Source: an uncultured bacterium (GTDB lineage: Bacteria; Hydrothermota; Tepidihabitantia; Tepidihabitantales; Tepidihabitantaceae). Taken from it: a stretch of DNA of 12,255 nucleotides. The stretch is from positions 1 to 12,255 of the forward strand of contig CAKZPX010000089.1 in NCBI GenBank assembly GCA_937139435.1, written 5' to 3'. The notes beneath the pieces are model-generated. The model did no database searches. It was not told where the DNA came from and worked only from the letters and a program-made list of their open reading frames with translations. A program made the position numbers and the translations under genes. How positions within the stretch are numbered: position 1 is the first letter of the stretch; each line of letters starts with the position of its first letter. Shown piece after piece: positions 6,308 through 12,255 of this stretch.

Positions 6308-8095
6308 ATGCTGAAATGGCTTTTTCGTGGTAAAGATCCGAAGGCAAAACTGCTTGGGCTCATCTCACTCTGGCATATCTTTGAAACCGTAGAATTGAAC
6401 CGTCCCGAACTGGTAGATAAACTTAACAATCTCACCAGCCAATTGAACTCGGAGTTCGCCGAAAGTAAGGAATTCATCAGTGCCTGCGCCCTTTCCGGAG
6501 ATGAAAATGATATCGATTTTATATTTTCTGTTCTGAGCAAACTTCCTGCACCACCTTCCACTCTCAAGCCTCTGCCCACAGATACAGATTTTAATTGGGA
6601 AGAGGCAGAAACCGGTTTAGGACCGGTAGGCAGGGTAGTAAATGGCATCCGCGTCACAGTCCAGGGACAAAGAATTCCACCTTATGAAAAAGAAATCCAG
6701 AACCTGCGCCGGCAACTTAATGATCTAAATCGGATGGGAAAGACCGGCGAAGCGTTAGCCAGAATGCAGGAGAATATTGCCCAAAAGGAAAAGGAGTTAC
6801 AGGAAGAGTTAATTCAGATCGATAACGAGTTTCGCGAACGGCTTTTTATCCTATTAAGGCTTTATGACCTTTATGAGCACTGCCTCAATACCCTGGCCCG
6901 AGTGAACTCTCCTGCCGGCGCACAGGCAATCGTTGACCGGCTGGATTCCGGAACTCCTGAGGAAAGAATTTTTGCCTATAAAGCACTGTTGCGTGCTGGC
7001 TGGCAACCAAAAACAACCGAACAAGTGCTCAACTTCTGCCTTGCAAGGGCAAAACTGGGTGAAACCGAAGCAGAATGCCGGAGAGCAGAAAAAGAACTTG
7101 AGAAACTGGTACAGAGCACAACCGATGCCCGGGAACTGTGCGAACTTATTGAACCAAGGCTTGCTGAGGAAGGACTAAATAGTATTCAGGCTGAAGCACT
7201 TTACCGTCTTGCCGAGATTGAACCCAATCGGGCACGCGAGCGATTTACGGAACTGCTTAATACCTATGATGAACCCGCAGAGTTAAAGATAGCAGCAGTG
7301 GGGGCAATCGGAGACAAACTCCTGGCTATTTTCCCGAAAGATTCGGTGCAACTGTTAATCCGAGCGCTTGATGACCTGGAAATGGGGGTACGAGTGAAAG
7401 CTGCCCAGGTACTCGCCCGTCTGCCTGAAAACACCCCACCTGAAGTAAAAAAAGCGGCACAGGAAAGGTTGATTTTCGCTCTGCGCGATGGTGATTTTGA
7501 GGTCCGGAATGCTGCTGCTCGAGCGTTGAATGAGAAAACCTATCCTGAAGCAGGAGATCGGCTCGCAGAATTTCTTCTCCACGAAGCCAACCCCAACGGT
7601 AGAGAATTTGCTGCCCTTGCTCTAAAGTTGAACTTTTCCGCAACACCCCAAATCACCGCGGCACTTACCGCCGCTCTTGGTGACCCTGACGCTGCGGTGC
7701 GTAAGGCAGTAGCCGAGGCGTTAACCGCCCAATCCACTGTGCCTACTGATCCTGGAAAACGGCTTGAGTTTCTCTGCGCCAAACAGGAGTGGTCAGCGCT
7801 AATTGCGGCTGGCAGTTCCGCCATTCCCTGTCTACTTCCTCGCCTGCGCGACTTGCGTGCCGAAATACGGTTGGATGTGGTACGGGTACTGGGCAAGATT
7901 CGCGCCCGGGAGGTGGTAAATGAACTGTGTATCGCCCTTTCCGATTCTGACCGTGACGTGCGCAAGGCTGTTGCCCGGGCACTGGCCGAGATTGGCGAGC
8001 CAAGCGCCGTACCGGCGTTGAAAGCCGCCATCAGCCGGGAGGGCTTCCAGGAGGTACGGGCAGAGATGGAACGAGCGGTGCGCCGACTAAGTTGA
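6308..8095 (+). CDS. Coiled-coil and HEAT-repeat protein, function unknown
   Basis: This 595-residue protein has no signal peptide or membrane segment, so it is likely cytosolic. Residues 1-115 form a non-repetitive N-terminal region. Residues about 125-180 are charged heptad-like sequence ('EKEIQNLRRQLNDLNRM', 'AQKEKELQEELIQIDNEF') and probably a coiled coil. From about 190 to the end it consists of helical HEAT/armadillo-type repeats. The clearest are 'LLIRALDDLEMGVRVKAAQVLARL', 'RLIFALRDGDFEVRNAAARAL', 'ALTAALGDPDAAVRKAVAEAL' and 'ELCIALSDSDRDVRKAVARALAEIG' regions, each with the Asp-x-x-Val-Arg-x-x-Ala core. These arrays are protein-binding scaffolds. There is no phycobilin-lyase or other catalytic signature that I recognise. 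The start ATG lacks a Shine-Dalgarno but lies just after a promoter-like pair. The gene is followed after 45 nt by secA, which has its own candidate promoter, so a functional link to secretion is only suggested by position. Confidence 0.85.
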   Translation: MLKWLFRGKDPKAKLLGLISLWHIFETVELNRPELVDKLNNLTSQLNSEFAESKEFISACALSGDENDIDFIFSVLSKLPAPPSTLKPLPTDTDFNWEEAETGLGPVGRVVNGIRVTVQGQRIPPYEKEIQNLRRQLNDLNRMGKTGEALARMQENIAQKEKELQEELIQIDNEFRERLFILLRLYDLYEHCLNTLARVNSPAGAQAIVDRLDSGTPEERIFAYKALLRAGWQPKTTEQVLNFCLARAKLGETEAECRRAEKELEKLVQSTTDARELCELIEPRLAEEGLNSIQAEALYRLAEIEPNRARERFTELLNTYDEPAELKIAAVGAIGDKLLAIFPKDSVQLLIRALDDLEMGVRVKAAQVLARLPENTPPEVKKAAQERLIFALRDGDFEVRNAAARALNEKTYPEAGDRLAEFLLHEANPNGREFAALALKLNFSATPQITAALTAALGDPDAAVRKAVAEALTAQSTVPTDPGKRLEFLCAKQEWSALIAAGSSAIPCLLPRLRDLRAEIRLDVVRVLGKIRAREVVNELCIALSDSDRDVRKAVARALAEIGEPSAVPALKAAISREGFQEVRAEMERAVRRLS

Positions 8096-8101
8096 CAAAT
8101 C

Positions 8102-8129
8102 TTTACAAACCAAATTATCCGGCTAAAAT
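8102..8129 (+). promoter_or_regulatory. Candidate secA promoter
   Basis: TTTACA (8102-8107, 5 of 6 to consensus) is followed after 16 nt by TAAAAT (8124-8129), the same spacing and the same -10 hexamer as at the transporter gene. Transcription from it would begin near 8136, leaving about a 5-nt leader before the ATG at 8141. The secA ATG has no Shine-Dalgarno. A TTGACA at 8092-8097 overlaps the stop of the HEAT gene but has no good -10 at a suitable distance. Confidence 0.45.
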
Positions 8130-8140
8130 TTATATAATAA

Positions 8141-11100
8141 ATGCTCCAAGCGCTGAGGAAGTTAATTCCAACAAAGAGTGAGCGGGAAGTTCGCCGCCTG
8201 GGTAAAAAGGTCGCGGAAATTAATGCGATTTATGAAACCTATCGGACATTGAATGATGCCGACCTGCCCAAAAAGACCGAGGAGTTTATTCAACGAATCA
8301 AAGATGGCGAATCACTGGATGACATCCTACCCGAGGCGTTTGCCCTTGTAAAAGAGACGTGCCGGCGCCTGGTCGGGAAACGCTGGACAGTAACCAATCA
8401 GGAAATCACCTGGGATATGGTACCTTTTGATGTTCAGATTATTGGCGGGATTGTCCTGCACGAGGGGAAGGTGGCAGAAATGAAGACCGGAGAAGGTAAA
8501 ACCCTGGTGGCGACGATGCCGCTTTACCTCAACGCTCTAACCAAAAAGGGCTGCCATCTGGTTACGGTGAATGACTATCTAGCACGCCGTGACCGGGAAT
8601 GGATGGGACCAATATATGAATCACTCGGTTTGACCGTGGGTTACATTCAGTCCGGAATGACACCGGAGGAAAGAAGACCGCAGTATGCCTGCGATATCAC
8701 TTATGGTACCAACAATGAGTTTGGCTTTGACTACCTGCGCGACAATATGGTTCTGACATATGATGACAAGGTCCAGCGCGGTCATTACTATGCGATCATT
8801 GATGAAGTGGACATCATTCTTGTGGATGAGGCGCGCACTCCATTAATCATCTCCGGTCCGGTAGGTATATCAAAGCAGAAACAGTTAGAGGAACTGGTAC
8901 CGCTGGTAAGTCGGCTCTTCCGGGAGCAGGACCGGCTGGTTGATCGAATTGTTGCTGAAGGTGAGCGGTTTCTGCGTCAGGGCAAGCCCAATGAAGCAGG
9001 AATAAAGTTTCTCCAGGCACTGCGTGGTTCCCCCAAAAACCGGAATCTGATGCGTGTCCGCCAGGAGGAAGGTGTAATGCGCCTGATAGAAAATGCAGAA
9101 GCTATCCTGCGTCGTGACAAAAGATTACACGAGATTGATGCCGAGCTCTTCTTTGTGATTGACGAACGCGACCACTCAGTTGACCTGACCGATAAGGGAC
9201 GTTCAGCACTGGCGCCCAATAACCCGAACCTTTTTATCCTGCCTGACCTATCCAGCGAACTGGCGAAGTGGGAAGTCGATCCCAACCTATCACCGGAAGA
9301 ACGCGCCCGGCGGAAAGAGGAAACCTATCGCCGTTACGCTGAACAAAGCGACCGACTGGCAAACATCCATGCCCTGCTAAAAGCCTACGCCCTGTTTGAA
9401 AAAGATGTTGATTATGTTGTCACGCCGGACGGCAATGTCGTCATCGTTGACGAGTTTACCGGTAGACTGATGCCCGGGCGCCGATTCTCTGATGGTCTGC
9501 ATGAGGCGCTGGAGGCAAAAGAACAGGTTCAGGTGCGGGAGGAGACCCAAACCTTTGGCACCATTACAATCCAGAATTACTTCCGCATGTACAAAAAACT
9601 TGCTGGGATGTCGGGCACCGCAATATCCATCGCAAGGGAACTCTACAATGTTTACAAACTGGAGGCGATAGAAATCCCAACCAATGAACCGGTGCGCCGG
9701 ATTGACTATCCAGATGTTGTCTTCCGCACCAAAAGGGCAAAATATCAAGCGGTGGTCAACGAGATCGTCAAATGGCATAAACTTGGCCGTCCGATTCTTG
9801 TCGGCACCACCTCTGTACAGGCATCTGAGGAACTCGACCGTCTTCTCCGTCCAACCGGTATCCACTATTCCATCCTAAATGCAAAAAACCATGAGGCGGA
9901 AAGTCAGATTATCGCCCGCGCTGGCGAACCAGGAGCGGTAACCATCGCCACGAATATGGCGGGTCGTGGTACCGACATCAAATTAGGCAAAGGTGTAGTT
10001 AAGGGAAAGAAGTGCTATCTGGTATCGGGTAACGGTGAGTGTGCCTACTGGGAGGAAAAACCTGGAAGATGCTATGAAGAAGTGCCCTGCGGTCTTTATG
10101 TAATTGGCACCGAACGCCATGAAGCACGCCGTATTGATGACCAGTTGCGCGGACGCTCGGGAAGGCAAGGAGACCCGGGTTCGTCTCTCTTCTTTGTTTC
10201 TTTTGAAGATGACCTCTTACGCCTGTTCGGTAGTGACCGGGTGGCAGCGCTGATGGACCGCTGGGGGGGTGAAGAAGATGAATCAATCACAAGTGGACTG
10301 GTTACACGGGTAATCGCCAACGCCCAGAAACGGGTGGAAATTCGTAACGCCGAAATACGGCGGCATCTCCTGGAATATGATGATGTAATGAACCGCCAAA
10401 GAGAAATTGTTTACAGCCTGCGTGATACCATCCTGAAAGAACATGAACTCACCGATGTATTTAACGAAATCCTTGAGGGATTCGTTGAACAGTTAATCAA
10501 CCGCTTCGCCCATGACCGTAACCCTCAGGAATGGGACTGGGAAGCAATGAGAACAGAACTGCTGAAAACATTTCTTACCGATCTATTGTTAAACGAGACA
10601 CAATGCCTGGATTTAAGCCGGGAGGAGTTGAAGGAACACCTGCGTCAACTCGCCCGCAACCGCTATCAACAATTAGCGCAGGAACTGGGTGGAGAGGTAT
10701 TTCCGGAGTGGTGTCGGCGGGTGTTCCTTGCAACATTAGACGAAGCTTGGCGTGATCACCTCCATCAACTGGATATCCTGCGTGAGGGTATCGGACTTCA
10801 AGCATACGGACAGAAAGACCCGCTGGTGGAGTATAAACAGGAATCCTTCCGTCTGTTCAGCGACACAATGGGTGAATTTTATCATAATGCATTGAGAGTT
10901 CTGTTTCGTGTTGATCCAAGAAGTGGTGCCGACCGGCTCAGCGCTGGACCCAGGGTAGCGGTTCAGGCATACAAACCGGAAATGGGTGAAGAACCAGACC
11001 AAAAAACCGCTCCGAAATCGGGAACCAGTCCGGTCCGGCGTCAACTCCCAAAAGTCGGAAGAAATGACCCCTGTCCTTGTGGGTCGGGAAAGAAATATAA

Positions 11101-11164
11101 ACGCTGCTGTGGTCGGGTGTTAGAAACAGCCGACCGGGGCAGCAAAACCAACCCAAAACCATAA
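8141..11164 (+). CDS. secA: Preprotein translocase ATPase SecA, with two insertions
   Basis: SecA is the ATP-driven motor that pushes unfolded preproteins through SecYEG at the inner membrane. Motor motifs are intact: Walker A GEGKT (117-121), 'DEVDIILVDEARTPLIISG' (221-239), VDEFTGR (436-442), 'MAGRGTDIKLG', and 'RRIDDQLRGRSGRQGDPGSS' just after residue 660. At 1007 residues it exceeds E. coli SecA (901). One insertion lies in the pre-protein cross-linking domain (about 265-330), resembling Bacteroidota/Chlorobi SecAs. A second, in nucleotide-binding domain 2 between 'GTDIKLG' and 'GLYVIGTERHE', holds C625, C634, C644 and C650. The C-terminal zinc tail is present (C978, C980, C989, C990), so SecB or lipid contact is possible. 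The usual DEVDS serine is isoleucine (I225). The ATG at 8141 gives the normal N-terminus. Two small membrane-protein genes follow, the first 12 nt after the stop. Confidence 0.98.
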   Translation: MLQALRKLIPTKSEREVRRLGKKVAEINAIYETYRTLNDADLPKKTEEFIQRIKDGESLDDILPEAFALVKETCRRLVGKRWTVTNQEITWDMVPFDVQIIGGIVLHEGKVAEMKTGEGKTLVATMPLYLNALTKKGCHLVTVNDYLARRDREWMGPIYESLGLTVGYIQSGMTPEERRPQYACDITYGTNNEFGFDYLRDNMVLTYDDKVQRGHYYAIIDEVDIILVDEARTPLIISGPVGISKQKQLEELVPLVSRLFREQDRLVDRIVAEGERFLRQGKPNEAGIKFLQALRGSPKNRNLMRVRQEEGVMRLIENAEAILRRDKRLHEIDAELFFVIDERDHSVDLTDKGRSALAPNNPNLFILPDLSSELAKWEVDPNLSPEERARRKEETYRRYAEQSDRLANIHALLKAYALFEKDVDYVVTPDGNVVIVDEFTGRLMPGRRFSDGLHEALEAKEQVQVREETQTFGTITIQNYFRMYKKLAGMSGTAISIARELYNVYKLEAIEIPTNEPVRRIDYPDVVFRTKRAKYQAVVNEIVKWHKLGRPILVGTTSVQASEELDRLLRPTGIHYSILNAKNHEAESQIIARAGEPGAVTIATNMAGRGTDIKLGKGVVKGKKCYLVSGNGECAYWEEKPGRCYEEVPCGLYVIGTERHEARRIDDQLRGRSGRQGDPGSSLFFVSFEDDLLRLFGSDRVAALMDRWGGEEDESITSGLVTRVIANAQKRVEIRNAEIRRHLLEYDDVMNRQREIVYSLRDTILKEHELTDVFNEILEGFVEQLINRFAHDRNPQEWDWEAMRTELLKTFLTDLLLNETQCLDLSREELKEHLRQLARNRYQQLAQELGGEVFPEWCRRVFLATLDEAWRDHLHQLDILREGIGLQAYGQKDPLVEYKQESFRLFSDTMGEFYHNALRVLFRVDPRSGADRLSAGPRVAVQAYKPEMGEEPDQKTAPKSGTSPVRRQLPKVGRNDPCPCGSGKKYKRCCGRVLETADRGSKTNPKP

Positions 11165-11176
11165 AAAGGAGGAATA

Positions 11177-11548
11177 ATGGCAAAAAAAATCCCCACCAGC
11201 AGAATCATCCTCTACGTGATTCTGGGTATCGTGGTGATCGTCCTTGCGGTCTGGGTGATCCGCACCCGCTCTCAGGAAGCAAAAATGGGAAAACGAGTAA
11301 TGGAAGTAGAGGATGTACCAAAGTTTGTCCGGAATATGACAAAACGGATAGAGAGGCTGGAAGAAGAATTGAGTGGTCTTAGCGGAGCATCCGCTGACCA
11401 GGCTCGCCAGCTCGTTCAAGAGGTGCGAACCGCCATCGACGAAATCCAGACCCTGAATGACCCGCAGGCAATAGGTGCAAAGCGCGACGAAATAATGGAT
11501 AAAATCACCGAGGCACAGAAACTGCGCCGCAAGGCAAAAGAGGAATAG
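11177..11548 (+). CDS. Small single-pass membrane protein with coiled coil
   Basis: This 123-residue protein is of unknown function. Residues 10-28 (ILYVILGIVVIVLAVWVIR region) form one hydrophobic segment preceded by K3, K4 and R9, so an N-in orientation is not certain but the anchor is clear. Residues about 50-120 are rich in Glu, Lys, Arg and Gln with heptad-like spacing ('MTKRIERLEEELSGL', 'ITEAQKLRRKAKEE'), indicating a coiled-coil or helical bundle. AGGAGG (11167-11172), 4 nt before the ATG, marks the start. It begins 12 nt after the secA stop and is likely co-transcribed with it. It is not YajC, whose conserved motif after the membrane helix is absent, nor SecE. Its plan (short tail, one helix, charged helical domain) is the same as that of the next gene, so they may be diverged paralogues, although identity is low. 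Confidence 0.8.
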   Translation: MAKKIPTSRIILYVILGIVVIVLAVWVIRTRSQEAKMGKRVMEVEDVPKFVRNMTKRIERLEEELSGLSGASADQARQLVQEVRTAIDEIQTLNDPQAIGAKRDEIMDKITEAQKLRRKAKEE

Positions 11549-11562
11549 AAAATAACAGGGAA

Positions 11563-11590
11563 GGGGGCTTGCCGGTTAAGGCGAGCCCCC
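11563..11590 (+). promoter_or_regulatory. Strong hairpin abutting a Shine-Dalgarno sequence
   Basis: GGGGGCTTGCC and GGCGAGCCCCC form an 11-bp stem (one G-U wobble as RNA) around a 6-nt GGTTAA loop. The 3' arm ends at 11590 and AGGAGG of the next gene occupies 11591-11596, directly adjacent. It is followed by AGGAGGCTATTTG rather than a U-run, so it is not a standard intrinsic terminator. It could be an RNA-processing or stability element, or modulate translation of the downstream gene. Confidence 0.6.
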
Positions 11591-11603
11591 AGGAGGCTAT
11601 TTG

Positions 11604-11987
11604 ATGAAACTAAGGATAATCGTCTGGACAATTGTTGGTATCGTTGTTATCGCTGGTGTCTTATTTCTGGTTCTCACTGGCAAAGGGACAAAAGGGGGAA
11701 AAATATCCCTGGACGACCTGAAACGCCAGGCAGAACGCTCTCAGGCTTCGGTTAACAAACTCACCGGACAGCTTATGCAGGCAAAAGCAACACCACTGCC
11801 GGCGGAAAAGAATCGTCTCCTGGAAGAAGCAGAAGAAAAACTCAATCAGGCGCGTTCTCTTCTGGAATCGGTAAAAAATAGTTCCAACCTGCGGCAGGCA
11901 GAAAGTGAATTGCGCGAGGCACACCGTCTTATTCGCCAGTGCCGGAGACTCCTTTATCAGGCGACAAAACCAACCCCAACCAAGTAA
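11604..11987 (+). CDS. Small single-pass membrane protein with coiled coil (second of pair)
   Basis: This 127-residue protein is of unknown function. It opens with 'MKLRIIVWTIVGIVVIAGVL', a membrane helix over residues 4-25, then a Gly/Lys linker ('GKGTKGGK'), then a helical charged region from about 35 to 118 ('ISLDDLKRQAERSQASVNKL', 'KNRLLEEAEEKLNQARSLLE', 'LRQAESELREAHRLIRQCRR') with coiled-coil character. There is a single cysteine in the C-terminal helix. I chose the ATG at 11604, which is 7 nt after AGGAGG; an in-frame TTG sits just before it at 11601. The gene lies 55 nt after its neighbour with a strong hairpin in the gap, so its level may be set separately within the same transcript. 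Possible roles include an accessory of the secretion machinery or of the envelope, but nothing in the sequence proves either. Confidence 0.78.
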   Translation: MKLRIIVWTIVGIVVIAGVLFLVLTGKGTKGGKISLDDLKRQAERSQASVNKLTGQLMQAKATPLPAEKNRLLEEAEEKLNQARSLLESVKNSSNLRQAESELREAHRLIRQCRRLLYQATKPTPTK

Positions 11988-11997
11988 AGGTACGGTT

Positions 11998-12016
11998 AAG
12001 TTTTTCTAAACTTTTT
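11998..12016. terminator. Weak A/U-rich hairpin between convergent genes
   Basis: AAGTTT (11998-12003) and AAACTT (12008-12013) form a 6-bp stem around TTCT, followed on the plus strand by TTT. It lies between convergent stop codons and could act as a weak terminator, possibly for both strands. The stem has only one G-C pair on each side, so this is a marginal call. Confidence 0.25.
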
Positions 12017-12255
12017 AAAACCAGCGGTAAAGCACCTCTGGAAACTGAGGTACACCAAGAATCCGGGCAAGTTCCTCATCAAACATTCTGCTAATCCAGC
12101 TCCGAAGTCGGGTTGTGGGTCTTACCCACCTCGGCTCGCCCTTGATCCCGCATAGGTCTGCCAGAATTCTTTTTGCATCCTCCAGTGTCCCCAGGGTATC
12201 AACCAGCCCAAAATTCTTGGCTTGTTTACCGGTGAGTATCCGACCATCAGCAATT
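12015..12255 (-). CDS. Signal peptide peptidase SppA-family protein (C-terminal end only)
   Basis: The last 79 codons of a minus-strand gene are present; it starts beyond the window's right edge. The fragment begins 'ADGRILTGKQAKNFGLVDTLG' region (12255 inward), the conserved C-terminal motif of peptidase S49 proteins, in which the 'ADGR.xTG..A...GLVD.LG' sequence follows the catalytic domain. It then reads 'LEDAKRILADLCGIKGEP', also typical, and ends 'FPEVLYRWF' before a TAA at 12015-12017. SppA proteins are membrane-associated serine/lysine proteases that degrade cleaved signal peptides. The catalytic residues lie outside the window. Its location next to the secA cluster is thematically fitting (export and clearance of signal peptides), but it is convergent and so separately transcribed. 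This short fragment lies in none of the longer open frames and was read directly. Confidence 0.88.
   Translation of the reverse strand, partial: IADGRILTGKQAKNFGLVDTLGTLEDAKRILADLCGIKGEPRWVRPTTRLRSWISRMFDEELARILGVPQFPEVLYRWF

Noticed and set aside
7540..8031. Minus-strand 163-codon open frame antisense to the HEAT-repeat gene
   Set aside because: The product is low-complexity Ala/Ser/Arg sequence mirroring the HEAT repeats on the other strand, with no initiation signal.
8133..8138. Perfect TATAAT just before secA as its -10
   Set aside because: It ends 2 nt before the ATG, so transcription would begin inside the coding sequence; TAAAAT at 8124-8129 with TTTACA at 16 nt fits better.
9377..9865. 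Minus-strand 162-codon open frame inside secA
   Set aside because: It is opposite the conserved SecA motor region, and its translation matches no family I recognise.
11177..11548. YajC or SecE as the identity of the first small protein after secA
   Set aside because: One membrane helix and a position near secA are suggestive, but the conserved YajC and SecE motifs are absent.
11563..11590. Rho-independent terminator between the two small membrane-protein genes
   Set aside because: The hairpin is strong but is followed directly by AGGAGG, with no U-run, so I call it a regulatory or processing hairpin instead.
1..12255. CRISPR array, tRNA, rRNA, insertion sequence, toxin-antitoxin or phage genes
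   Set aside because: I saw no spaced direct repeats, cloverleaf or rRNA motifs, transposase motifs or terminal inverted repeats on either strand.

Overview
The window is a gene-dense bacterial chromosome segment of middling G+C, with no rRNA, tRNA, CRISPR array or insertion sequence that I can see. The best lineage clue is SecA (1007 aa). It carries a long insertion in its pre-protein cross-linking domain that I recall from Bacteroidota/Chlorobi-type (FCB) SecAs, plus a second cysteine-bearing insertion. With a divergent type I glutamine synthetase and an HycI-type protease, this suggests an uncultured anaerobe near the FCB group or a candidate phylum such as WOR-3. That placement is inference.

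Layout. (1) 1-1784, plus strand: the 3' end of a ComM/YifB-family AAA+ gene, then a complete UDP-N-acetyl-hexosamine 6-dehydrogenase gene for surface polysaccharide precursors. (2) 1790-5047, minus strand: a tight four-gene run read as glutamine synthetase, RidA, an exported TPR protein and HycI protease, with gaps or overlaps of 13, 22 and about 0 nt. (3) 5048-5136: a short divergent regulatory region with a perfect 13-bp inverted repeat and a candidate promoter on each strand. (4) 5137-6033, plus: an EamA/DMT transporter. (5) 6034-6307: A/T-rich non-coding DNA. (6) 6308-8095, plus: a coiled-coil and HEAT-repeat protein. (7) 8141-11987, plus: secA followed by two small single-pass membrane coiled-coil proteins, with a strong hairpin between those two. 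(8) 12015-12255, minus: the 3' end of an SppA-family signal peptide peptidase gene, convergent with the secA group.

Translation signals fall into two classes. Genes inside operons (ridA, hycI, the dehydrogenase and both small membrane proteins) have clear Shine-Dalgarno sequences. The first genes of transcription units (glutamine synthetase, EamA transporter, HEAT protein, secA) have none, but have promoter-like hexamers placed so that transcription would begin at or within a few bases of the start codon. This suggests leaderless mRNAs for lead genes.

I found no obvious new multi-gene defence or mobile system. The most unusual items are the four-cysteine SecA insertion, the leaderless-promoter pattern, the palindrome between the glutamine synthetase and transporter genes, the hairpin abutting a ribosome binding site after secA, and the odd company kept by the hydrogenase protease.
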